Part shown: piece by piece, positions 1 to 5,281 of the stretch
How the letters are laid out: each line of letters begins with the position of its first letter
Position numbering within the stretch: the first letter of the stretch is position 1
DNA from: Pseudomonadota bacterium
GTDB taxonomy: Bacteria > Pseudomonadota > Alphaproteobacteria > Acetobacterales > Acetobacteraceae
Reading direction: 5' to 3'
DNA length: 5,281 bases
NCBI GenBank assembly: GCA_021808185.1
Contig: JAKBCB010000295.1
Coordinates: 1 to 5,281, forward strand
Program-made: the position numbers and the translations under genes
The notes under the pieces: model-generated
What the model saw: the letters and a program-made list of their open reading frames with translations, nothing else
The model's database searches: none
Told to the model about the DNA's origin: nothing

Positions 1-1
1 C

Positions 2-2167
2 GCGGGCGGCCTTGCCGCCGCGGACGATCTGGCGATGGAGATCGGCGGCTCGCCGGCGCGCGGGGCGGTGGCGCTGCGGGTGACGCCGGCGCCACGGCTC
101 GATCTGGCGCTTGCCGCCAGCCGGCTCGACCTCGACGCCTGGCTGCCGGTGCTGGAACGCACCGGATCGTTCGACCTGCCGACCGGGGTGGATCTGTCGG
201 CGGAGGCCGCGACGTTCGCCGGCGGTACGCTGCGCGGGCTGCGGGCGGCGGTGGACCTGTCGAACGCGGGCGCGCAGGTGCGCGAAGTGCGCGCGGTGCT
301 GCCGGGCGACGCGGCGCTGCGGCTGTCCGGGCGGATCGCGCCCTCGGATGCGCCGGGGCCGCGCCATGCGCGCTTCGAGGGCGACGTGGCAATGAGCGCG
401 CCCGCGCTGCGCACCACGCTCGCTTGGGTGCAGCAGGCGGGGGTCACGCCCATCGCCTCGCTGCCGGAAGGGGTGCTGCGCACCGCCGATCTTGGCTTTC
501 ATGTCGTGGCCGAGCCGGCGCAGATCGCCATCGCCGCCATCGACGGCACGCTGGACGGCAACCGGGTCGCGGGCAGCATGACGCTGCGGGGCGGCAAGCG
601 CTTCGTGCTGGGGGCGGGGCTGACCTTCGACCGGCTGGATCTGGATGGCTGGCTGCCCGGCGAGGCGCCGTCGCTCGCGGCGCTGCCGGGGCATTTCGCG
701 CCGTTCGACCTCGATCTTCGGCTGGAGGCGAAACAGGCGCTGTTCCAGGGCATCGCCTTCGCGCCGCTCTCGCTCGATGCGAGCGCGGAGGGCGGGCGGC
801 TGACGGTGCGCAAGCTCGACGTGCAGGTGGACGGCGTGCACGCCACCGCTTCGGCGACCGTGGGCGAGGGCGGGCATGTGTCGGAGGGGCGGCTCGATCT
901 CCAGGCGCCGCGTGCCGAGGCGCTGGCGCCGCTGCTGCCGGACGGGCTCGCGTTCCTGACGCATCAGGCGCCCGGGCTGTGGCAGACCGCGACCAATGTG
1001 CAGGTGCTCGGTTCCGGCACGCCGGAGCGGCTGGCGCTGAAGCTATCCGCCGATCTGGCCGATCTGCGCCTGGAAAGTGCCCCGGTGCTGGACCTGACGC
1101 ACCACACCTGGACCGCGACCACCACGCTGCGCCATCCCGGCGCGCCACGGCTCGCGGAGGCGCTGGGCATGGGCGGGGCCGCGTTCTGGCTGGGCGACGG
1201 CTCGCTCGGGCTGATCGCGCAACTCTCCGGCGCGCCGGGGCGGCTGGCCGCGGATTCCTTCGATCTGGCGGCGGGCGGCCTGCGCGCGACCGGGGCGCTG
1301 TTGCTCGACCGGGCGGGGGCGAGGCCGATGCTGACCGGCCACATCGCCGCCGAGACGCTGCCGCTGCCGCTGCCATCGTGGCATTCGGTCGATCCGCTGC
1401 CGGTCGGCGGGCTGCGCGGGTTCGATGCCGCGATCAAGTTCGCGGCGGAGCGGGTACAGGCCGGCCTCGCCCCGCTGGTCGGGCACGCCGAGGGCACCGT
1501 GGGGCTGGCCGATGGCGTGTTGCGCGTGGACCTGACGCGCGGCGAACTGGCCGGCGGCGGGGTGGCGGGGGTGGCGACGCTGGATGCGCGCGCCGATCCG
1601 CCGGCCATCGCGGTCGCGTTCGGCATCACCGGCGCGGCCATCGACGGGCCGGTGCTGGACCTGCCGCTCGACCTGACCGATGGCAGACTGGAGGCGCATG
1701 TCGGCGTCACCGCGACCGGCCACGCGCCGGCGGCGATGCTGTCCACGCTGGCCGGCGACGTAACGCTGGCGGTGACGGACGGGGCGCTGTCCGGCGTGGC
1801 GCTGGCGAGGCTCGACCCGCGCGGCGATGATGCGGCGCTGCGGGCGGCGATGCTGGGGGGCGCCACCCCGTTCGCCACGTTTGCCCTCGCCGCGCACGCG
1901 GAGCGCGGGGTGCTGACGCTGCACGACACCACGCTGGACGGCCCCGCCGGCAGCATCGGCGCCGAGGGGCGGATCGACCTGCCGGGCGATGCCGCCGATC
2001 TGCGTCTGGCGCTGCATCCCGCCGTGCCCGACGCGCCGACGCTGGGCCTGCGCCTGTCCGGCCCGTGGAGCACCCTGCGCCGCGCGCCGGAGCTGGCCGA
2101 GGCGGCGCGCTGGCGGGCGGCGCATCCGCCGGAGGCTAGCGCCGTTCCGTCAGCGCCAGAACCCTGA
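2..2167 (+). CDS. AsmA family protein, C-terminal part (5' end outside window)
   Basis: The reading frame is open from the first complete codon at position 2, with no stop before it, so the Met codon at 35 is an internal residue and the true start lies upstream. The visible part is about 721 residues and ends in TGA. It has the low-complexity, Ala/Leu/Gly/Asp-rich alternating beta-strand pattern of AsmA proteins (motifs such as RLDLDAWLP, GTLRGLRAAVDLS, LRLSGPW) and the usual AsmA C-terminal region, then a short Pro/Ala-rich tail. AsmA-like proteins are inner-membrane-anchored periplasmic proteins linked to outer-membrane assembly or lipid transport between membranes; the expected N-terminal membrane anchor is not in the window. 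The motif RLDLDxWLP occurs twice, 170 residues apart (from 122 and 632), each time followed by an FDL.../...LSAEA-like strand, which suggests repeated structural units. The gene converges with the RHH gene and overlaps its end by 32 bases. The family call is from overall pattern, not a catalytic motif; exact function is unknown. Confidence 0.82.
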   Translation, partial: AGGLAAADDLAMEIGGSPARGAVALRVTPAPRLDLALAASRLDLDAWLPVLERTGSFDLPTGVDLSAEAATFAGGTLRGLRAAVDLSNAGAQVREVRAVLPGDAALRLSGRIAPSDAPGPRHARFEGDVAMSAPALRTTLAWVQQAGVTPIASLPEGVLRTADLGFHVVAEPAQIAIAAIDGTLDGNRVAGSMTLRGGKRFVLGAGLTFDRLDLDGWLPGEAPSLAALPGHFAPFDLDLRLEAKQALFQGIAFAPLSLDASAEGGRLTVRKLDVQVDGVHATASATVGEGGHVSEGRLDLQAPRAEALAPLLPDGLAFLTHQAPGLWQTATNVQVLGSGTPERLALKLSADLADLRLESAPVLDLTHHTWTATTTLRHPGAPRLAEALGMGGAAFWLGDGSLGLIAQLSGAPGRLAADSFDLAAGGLRATGALLLDRAGARPMLTGHIAAETLPLPLPSWHSVDPLPVGGLRGFDAAIKFAAERVQAGLAPLVGHAEGTVGLADGVLRVDLTRGELAGGGVAGVATLDARADPPAIAVAFGITGAAIDGPVLDLPLDLTDGRLEAHVGVTATGHAPAAMLSTLAGDVTLAVTDGALSGVALARLDPRGDDAALRAAMLGGATPFATFALAAHAERGVLTLHDTTLDGPAGSIGAEGRIDLPGDAADLRLALHPAVPDAPTLGLRLSGPWSTLRRAPELAEAARWRAAHPPEASAVPSAPEP

Positions 2168-2339
2168 GCGCCGAGGCCAGCGGCCGGTCCGGCGTGCGCG
2201 CCGCGTCCACCGCGACGATCAGGCCGGCGAGCGTGAGGCCGCGCGCGGCGGCGAGCGCGGCGAGGGCGGCCCAGAACTCCGGCTCCAGCGCGACACTGGT
2301 GCGGTGGCCTGCGAGGGAAAAACTGTGCTTGACCAGCAT
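2136..2339 (-). CDS. Ribbon-helix-helix domain protein (RHH_4 type), 67 aa
   Basis: This small protein begins MLVKHSFSLAGHRTSVALEP, followed by EFWAALAALAAARGLTLAGL. That is the layout of the short alphaproteobacterial ribbon-helix-helix proteins: an N-terminal beta strand (AGHRTSVALE, about residues 10-19), a helix containing the FW pair (about 21-34), a turn at RGLTL, and a second helix (about 38-48). The end, RPLASALRVLALTERR, matches the family's usual ASALR-type helix. RHH proteins normally bind DNA as dimers and many are repressors or antitoxins; no target can be named here and no toxin gene lies beside it. The start ATG lies three bases after the queG stop and has no clear Shine-Dalgarno sequence, so translation probably depends on ribosomes terminating on queG. 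Its 3' end overlaps the AsmA gene by 32 bases tail to tail. Family recognition is good; the function is inferred only. Confidence 0.8.
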   Translation of the reverse strand: MLVKHSFSLAGHRTSVALEPEFWAALAALAAARGLTLAGLIVAVDAARTPDRPLASALRVLALTERR

Positions 2340-2342
2340 GGC

Positions 2343-3428
2343 TCAGGCGGACGCTTGCAGTCGCGCGAGCGCCCAGGCGGCGGCCTCGGCCACCACGGCG
2401 CTGGCATCGCCGGTCAGCGCCGCCGCCGTGGGCGCCAGCGCGGGGGCGGCCGAATTGCCGATGGCGATCAGCACGTTGCGCACAAAGCGGTCGCGGCCGA
2501 TGCGCTTGACAGGGGAGCCGGCGAATTTTTCGCGAAATCCGGCATCGTCCAGCCCGGCCAGCGCGGCGAGGTCGGGCGCGATCAGGTCGTCCCGCGCCTG
2601 GAGTTTCGCGTGCCGCGTGGCCTGCGCGAACCGGTTCCACGGGCAGGCGGCGAGGCAGTCGTCGCAGCCATAGATGCGGTTGCCGATCGCTGGGCGCAGT
2701 GCGTCCGGGACCGGCCCGGCGTGCTCGATGGTCAGGTACGCGATGCAGCGCGTGGCATCGAGGCGGTAGGGCGCGGGGAACGCATCGGTCGGGCAGGCGT
2801 TCAGGCAGCGCGCGCAGGTGCCGCAGCGGTCGGCGTGCGGGGCGTCGGCGGGCAGATCCAGCGTGGTGTAGATCTCACCCAGGAACAGCCAGGAACCGTG
2901 CGTGCGTGAGACCAGATTCGTGTGCTTGCCCTGCCAGCCGAGGCCCGCGCGCGCGGCCAGCGGCTTTTCCATCACCGGGGCGGTATCGACGAACACCTTT
3001 ATGCCCGCCGCGAACCGGCTGGCGATGAACTGCCCGAGGTGTTTCAGCATCCCCTTGGCGATGTCGTGATAGTCGCGGTTGCGGGCATAGACCGAGATGT
3101 TGCCGCGGTCCGGCCGCGCCAGCGTGGCCAGCGGGTGCTCGCCGGGCGCGTAGCTGAGACCCAGACAGATGACGCTGATCGCGTCCGGCCACAGCGCTTG
3201 CGGATGGCTGCGCTGCTCGGCGCGCTCGGCGAGCCAGCCCATCTCGCCATGCTGCCCGGCGGCGAGGAAGGCGGCGAGCCGCACGCGCGCCTCCGGCCCC
3301 AGGGCGGCGGGGGCGAAACCCACCGCGTCGAACCCGAGTTCCAGGGCTTTCTGGCGGATCGCGGCGGCGGCGCGGGCCGGCTGGTTGGGCGTGGTCAAGG
3401 ACGTTCGTGCCGCTTGTTGCATCGGCAT
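2343..3428 (-). CDS. queG: Epoxyqueuosine reductase QueG
   Basis: QueG carries out the last step of queuosine synthesis, the cobalamin-dependent reduction of epoxyqueuosine to queuosine in position 34 of GUN-anticodon tRNAs, in the cytoplasm. The 361-aa product is of normal family length. An N-terminal cobalamin-binding region includes ALELGFDAVGFAPA (about 28-41), the conserved YARNRDYH (114-121) and VDTAPVMEKPLA (147-158), whose Asp148 matches the proposed catalytic acid. A ferredoxin-like domain follows with eight cysteines for two [4Fe-4S] clusters: C202, C205, C208 and C212 in CGTCARCLNACP, C228, and C255, C258 and C262 in CDDCLAACPWNRF. The C-terminus (about 305-361) is HEAT-like (RDRFVRNVLIAIGNS). 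The chosen ATG gives about 15 residues before the usual N-terminus; a second ATG is at codon 3 and a TTG at codon 11, and none has a good Shine-Dalgarno sequence, so the exact start is uncertain. It lies immediately upstream of the RHH gene. Confidence 0.97.
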   Translation of the reverse strand: MPMQQAARTSLTTPNQPARAAAAIRQKALELGFDAVGFAPAALGPEARVRLAAFLAAGQHGEMGWLAERAEQRSHPQALWPDAISVICLGLSYAPGEHPLATLARPDRGNISVYARNRDYHDIAKGMLKHLGQFIASRFAAGIKVFVDTAPVMEKPLAARAGLGWQGKHTNLVSRTHGSWLFLGEIYTTLDLPADAPHADRCGTCARCLNACPTDAFPAPYRLDATRCIAYLTIEHAGPVPDALRPAIGNRIYGCDDCLAACPWNRFAQATRHAKLQARDDLIAPDLAALAGLDDAGFREKFAGSPVKRIGRDRFVRNVLIAIGNSAAPALAPTAAALTGDASAVVAEAAAWALARLQASA

Positions 3429-3457
3429 CTAACTGCCGGACCATCGATCTTGCCAGT

Positions 3458-3465
3458 CCCCCCCC
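3458..3465. repeat. C8 homopolymer in queG leader
   Basis: A run of eight C on the + strand (eight G on the queG sense strand) lies about 30 bases upstream of the queG start. It is non-coding on both strands under the gene calls made here. It could be a slippage-prone tract or a sequencing artefact. Confidence 0.9.
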
Positions 3466-3507
3466 GTTGCCCGAGCAAGGGCGCGCGGGGAACGCCGGCT
3501 GCCGGTC

Positions 3508-3536
3508 TTGACGAATAAGAATTGATTGCGTATAAT
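3508..3536 (+). promoter_or_regulatory. Sigma-70 promoter of the small membrane-protein gene
   Basis: TTGACG (3508-3513) and a consensus TATAAT (3531-3536) are separated by exactly 17 bases, matching the housekeeping sigma-70 pattern at 11 of 12 positions. It sits in a short AT-rich patch that stands out from the GC-rich surroundings. Transcription should begin near 3542-3545, about 25 bases before the chosen ATG at 3568. Confidence 0.85.
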
Positions 3537-3555
3537 GTTCCATTCCGGGCGCTTC

Positions 3556-3561
3556 AGGTGG
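3556..3561 (+). promoter_or_regulatory. Ribosome binding site deciding the start at 3568
   Basis: AGGTGG lies six bases upstream of ATG 3568 and downstream of the predicted transcription start. The earlier in-frame candidates, TTG at 3526 and ATG at 3535, lie within or overlap the promoter -10 region and would not be on the transcript. This supports 3568 as the start. Confidence 0.7.
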
Positions 3562-3567
3562 TTCGCC

Positions 3568-3906
3568 ATGTGGATGGTGCAGGTTCTCAACGTCGTCGTC
3601 GGTGGCAGCTTGCTTTGGATGCTCGCGCAGGCGGCCACGATGCATGGGCCGGCGATGTGGCGGCTGGTGGTTGCGCTGCCGATGGTGGTGGCGTTGAGCG
3701 TGGTGGCATTGCTGCTGTGGGAACCGCCGAGCCTGGACAACGGGCAGAACAGGCTGTGGCGCTATCATCCGGCCGGAGTGGAACTCAACCCGACCCACCC
3801 CACTGGGCGCCTGCTGTTCAGGGTGTGGGCCGCAGTGGGCGTCGTTTGGCTCGCCGCGCTGGACGAGGCCGCGCGGCATGATTTCAGCTGGCTGCTCGGC
3901 GTGTAG
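3568..3906 (+). CDS. Small three-helix membrane protein, function unknown
   Basis: I do not recognise this 112-aa protein. It begins MWMVQVLNVVVGGSLLWMLA and has three likely membrane segments: residues about 4-22, 31-51 (ending VVALSVVALLLW) and 82-98 (LLFRVWAAVGVVWLAALDE). A 30-residue polar loop between the second and third (about 52-81, including LDNGQNRLWRYHPAG and ELNPTHPTGR) is its most distinctive part. Tryptophan is frequent (eight residues), often at predicted helix ends. There are no cysteines and no obvious catalytic motif. The start is set by an AGGTGG site and by the promoter just upstream; an ATG at codon 3 (3574) is also possible. It is transcribed alone, divergent from queG and convergent with queF, whose stop codon is two bases away. 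It interrupts the queuosine genes, but nothing in the sequence ties it to queuosine. At 112 aa it is too short to be a YhhQ-type queuosine-precursor transporter. The hydrophobic pattern, promoter and ribosome site together make it likely to be a real gene. Confidence 0.72.
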   Translation: MWMVQVLNVVVGGSLLWMLAQAATMHGPAMWRLVVALPMVVALSVVALLLWEPPSLDNGQNRLWRYHPAGVELNPTHPTGRLLFRVWAAVGVVWLAALDEAARHDFSWLLGV

Positions 3907-3908
3907 GC

Positions 3909-4370
3909 TCAGCCCCGCCCGCGATAGGGGGCCACACCCTGATCCGGGATCCAGACGCCCGCCGGTGGCGCGCCGGTCTGCCAGAACACGTCGATCGGCA
4001 TGCCGCCGCGCGGATACCAGTAGGCGCCGATCCGCAGCCACACCGGGGCAAGAAGGTCCACCAGCCGGCTGGCGACCTTCATCGTGCACGCCTCGTGGAA
4101 GCTGCCGTGGTTGCGGAAGCTGGTGAGGAACAGTTTCAGCGACTTGCTCTCCACCAGCCAGTCGCGGGGGATGTAGTCGATGACGAGGTGGCCGAAATCC
4201 GGCTGGCCGGTCATCGGGCAGAGCGAGGTGAACTCCGGGCAGGTGAAGCGCACCACGTATTGCGCATCGTCGCGCGGGTTCGGCACCCGCTCCAGCACCG
4301 CCGCGTCGGGGTTTTCCGGAATGGCGGCGGCGCGGCCGAGCTGCGTCAGGCCCTCGTAGGATTCGGTCAT
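3909..4370 (-). CDS. queF: NADPH-dependent preQ0 reductase QueF (type I)
   Basis: QueF reduces the nitrile of 7-cyano-7-deazaguanine (preQ0) to the amine of preQ1 using two NADPH, in the cytoplasm, making the substrate for Tgt. The 153-aa product has the size of the unimodular (YkvM-like) form, built on the tunnelling fold. The motifs are all present: TSLCPMTGQPDFG with the nucleophile Cys51 that forms the thioimide with the substrate, the proton donor Asp58, the QueF signature ESKSLKL (74-80) that contributes to NADPH binding, and FHEAC with His92 and Glu93 that hold the substrate. The spacing of these residues is that of the Bacillus subtilis enzyme. The start ATG overlaps the tgt stop in ATGA and has GGAGAG five bases upstream; the frame stays open further upstream to 4580, but that extension lies inside tgt and is not QueF-like. 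It follows tgt in an operon and converges with the small membrane-protein gene. Confidence 0.97.
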   Translation of the reverse strand: MTESYEGLTQLGRAAAIPENPDAAVLERVPNPRDDAQYVVRFTCPEFTSLCPMTGQPDFGHLVIDYIPRDWLVESKSLKLFLTSFRNHGSFHEACTMKVASRLVDLLAPVWLRIGAYWYPRGGMPIDVFWQTGAPPAGVWIPDQGVAPYRGRG

Positions 4371-5281
4371 GCGGTCTCTCCGGCGGCCCAGCGCGCGCGG
4401 GTCGCGGCGGCGTGGGCTTGCAGATTTCCGGCGGCGATGGCCGCGCGGATGCCCTGCATCAGATCCTGGTAATACTGGATGTTGTGCCACGTCAGCAGCA
4501 TCGGCCCGAGCATTTCCTCGCAGCGGAACAGGTGATGCAGATAGGCGCGCGAATGCCGCGCGCACAGCGGGCAGGCGCATGCCTCGTCGAGCGGGCGGTC
4601 CTCGTCGGCGAAGCGGGCGTTGCGCAGGTTGAACACCCCGCGAGACGTGTAGGCGCGCGCGGTGCGGCCCGCGCGCGTGGGGATCACGCAGTCGAACATG
4701 TCCACCCCCCGCGCGACCGCGCCCAGAATGTCGTCCGGCGTGCCCACGCCCATCAGGTAGCGCGGCTTGACCGCCGGCAGGCGGGGCACGACGCCATCGA
4801 GGACGGAGAACATCGTCTCCTGCCCTTCGCCGACCGCGAGGCCGCCGACCGCGTAGCCCTCGAAGCCGATGGCGGCGAGCGCCTCGGCGGAGCGGGCGCG
4901 CAGATCGGCAAACACGCCGCCCTGGTTGATGCCGAACAACCCGTAGCCCTCACGCGGCACGAACGCCGCGCGGCAGCGCGCGGCCCAGCGCATCGATAGT
5001 TCCATGCTGGATCGCGCCTGCTCCTCCGTCGCGGGGAACGGCGTGCATTCATCGAACGCCATGGTGATGGTGGCGTCGAGCTTGTGCTGGATGTCGATGC
5101 TGCGTTCCGGCGTCAGGCGGTGTTGCGAGCCGTCGATGTGGCTGCGGAACGTGACCCCGTCGGCGTCGAGCGTGCGCAGGGCGGAGAGGGAAAAAACCTG
5201 GTAGCCGCCGGAATCGGTCAGGATCGGGCCGGGCCAGTCCATCATCCGGTGCAGCCCGCCGAGGCGCGGAACCCGCTCCGC
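4367..5281 (-). CDS. tgt: tRNA-guanine transglycosylase Tgt (5' end outside window)
   Basis: Bacterial Tgt exchanges guanine 34 of Asp, Asn, His and Tyr tRNAs for preQ1. The frame is open to the right edge (AERVPRLGGLHR precedes MMDWPGP), so the Met codon at 5245 is internal; about 80 N-terminal residues are missing and 304 are visible. Counting from the first visible residue: DSGGYQVFSL with the general acid/base Asp23, the substrate-pocket GGLAVGE (146-152), YLMGVGTPDD (175-184), and FDCVIPTRAGR with the nucleophile Asp197. The zinc site is CACPLC (C235, C237, C240) plus the His266 of WHN, with the same spacing as the Zymomonas mobilis enzyme. Tyr in DSGGYQ, where E. coli has Phe, also matches Z. 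mobilis. All key residues are intact. The TGA stop overlaps the queF ATG. Its own promoter and any upstream partner such as queA are outside the window. Confidence 0.97.
   Translation of the reverse strand, partial: AERVPRLGGLHRMMDWPGPILTDSGGYQVFSLSALRTLDADGVTFRSHIDGSQHRLTPERSIDIQHKLDATITMAFDECTPFPATEEQARSSMELSMRWAARCRAAFVPREGYGLFGINQGGVFADLRARSAEALAAIGFEGYAVGGLAVGEGQETMFSVLDGVVPRLPAVKPRYLMGVGTPDDILGAVARGVDMFDCVIPTRAGRTARAYTSRGVFNLRNARFADEDRPLDEACACPLCARHSRAYLHHLFRCEEMLGPMLLTWHNIQYYQDLMQGIRAAIAAGNLQAHAAATRARWAAGETA
4376..4381 (-). promoter_or_regulatory. Ribosome binding site of queF
   Basis: GGAGAG on the minus strand lies five bases upstream of the queF ATG and inside the tail of tgt. It fixes the start at 4370 rather than the longer open frame, and together with the ATGA overlap it points to coupled translation of tgt and queF. 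Confidence 0.7.

Noticed and set aside
424..1830. A 468-aa plus-strand frame inside the AsmA gene
   Set aside because: It is an Ala/Gly/Arg-only shadow of the AsmA frame, without family features.
964..2640. A 558-aa open frame on the minus strand antisense to the AsmA gene and crossing the RHH and queG genes
   Set aside because: It is Arg/Ala/Pro/Ser-rich with no recognisable motif and covers three well-supported genes. Long antisense frames are expected at this GC content.
3466..3480. TTGC-CCGA-GCAA small hairpin in the queG leader
   Set aside because: A four-base stem is easily expected by chance, and no T run or partner element supports a function.
3429..3567. A preQ1 or cobalamin riboswitch in the queG leader
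   Set aside because: I could not find the preQ1 pseudoknot pattern or a B12-box, and the leader is short and dominated by a G/C run.
3912..3932. GCCCC/GGGGC inverted repeat as a terminator between queF and the small gene
   Set aside because: A five-pair stem with an 11-base loop, no T run on either strand, and it lies inside the queF coding end.
2875..4089. A 404-aa minus-strand frame covering queG, the intergenic region and the small membrane-protein gene
   Set aside because: It runs through a promoter and several confident genes, and its C-terminal part is a frame-shifted copy of queG sequence.
4371..4580. A 70-residue N-terminal extension of queF in an open frame
   Set aside because: It lies within tgt, is Arg/Ala-rich and unlike QueF. 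The ATG at 4370 has a ribosome binding site and the family-typical N-terminus.

Overview
This GC-rich window reads as an ordinary, coding-dense stretch of an alphaproteobacterial chromosome. The evidence is the very high GC at third codon positions (which also produces long spurious ORFs on both strands), a DUF-style ribbon-helix-helix protein of a type common in that class, an alphaproteobacterial-looking Tgt with DSGGYQ at its active site, and a unimodular QueF. A member of the Rhodospirillales/Acetobacteraceae is a plausible guess, but the sequence alone does not prove the family. I see no mobile element, CRISPR array, tRNA or rRNA.

Layout, left to right. Positions 2-2167 (+) hold the C-terminal part of a large AsmA-family protein whose start lies before the window. 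It converges with 2136-2339 (-), a 67-aa ribbon-helix-helix protein, and the two overlap tail to tail by 32 bases. Three bases upstream of that gene's start is the stop of queG (2343-3428, -), epoxyqueuosine reductase, so the two probably share a transcript. A 139-base intergenic region (3429-3567) holds a C8 run and a near-perfect sigma-70 promoter (TTGACG, 17-base spacer, TATAAT). That promoter drives a 112-aa three-helix membrane protein of unknown function (3568-3906, +). Its stop lies 2 bases from the stop of queF (3909-4370, -), which is translationally coupled (ATGA overlap) to tgt (4367-5281, -), truncated by the right edge.

Functionally, the right two thirds is a queuosine locus. QueF reduces preQ0 to preQ1, Tgt inserts preQ1 into position 34 of GUN-anticodon tRNAs, QueA (not in the window; possibly beyond the right edge next to tgt) would add the epoxycyclopentanediol, and QueG reduces epoxyqueuosine to queuosine. 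The unusual element is the small membrane-protein gene lying on the opposite strand between tgt-queF and queG. I found no strong case for a new system. The best leads are this inserted gene and the RHH gene coupled to queG.
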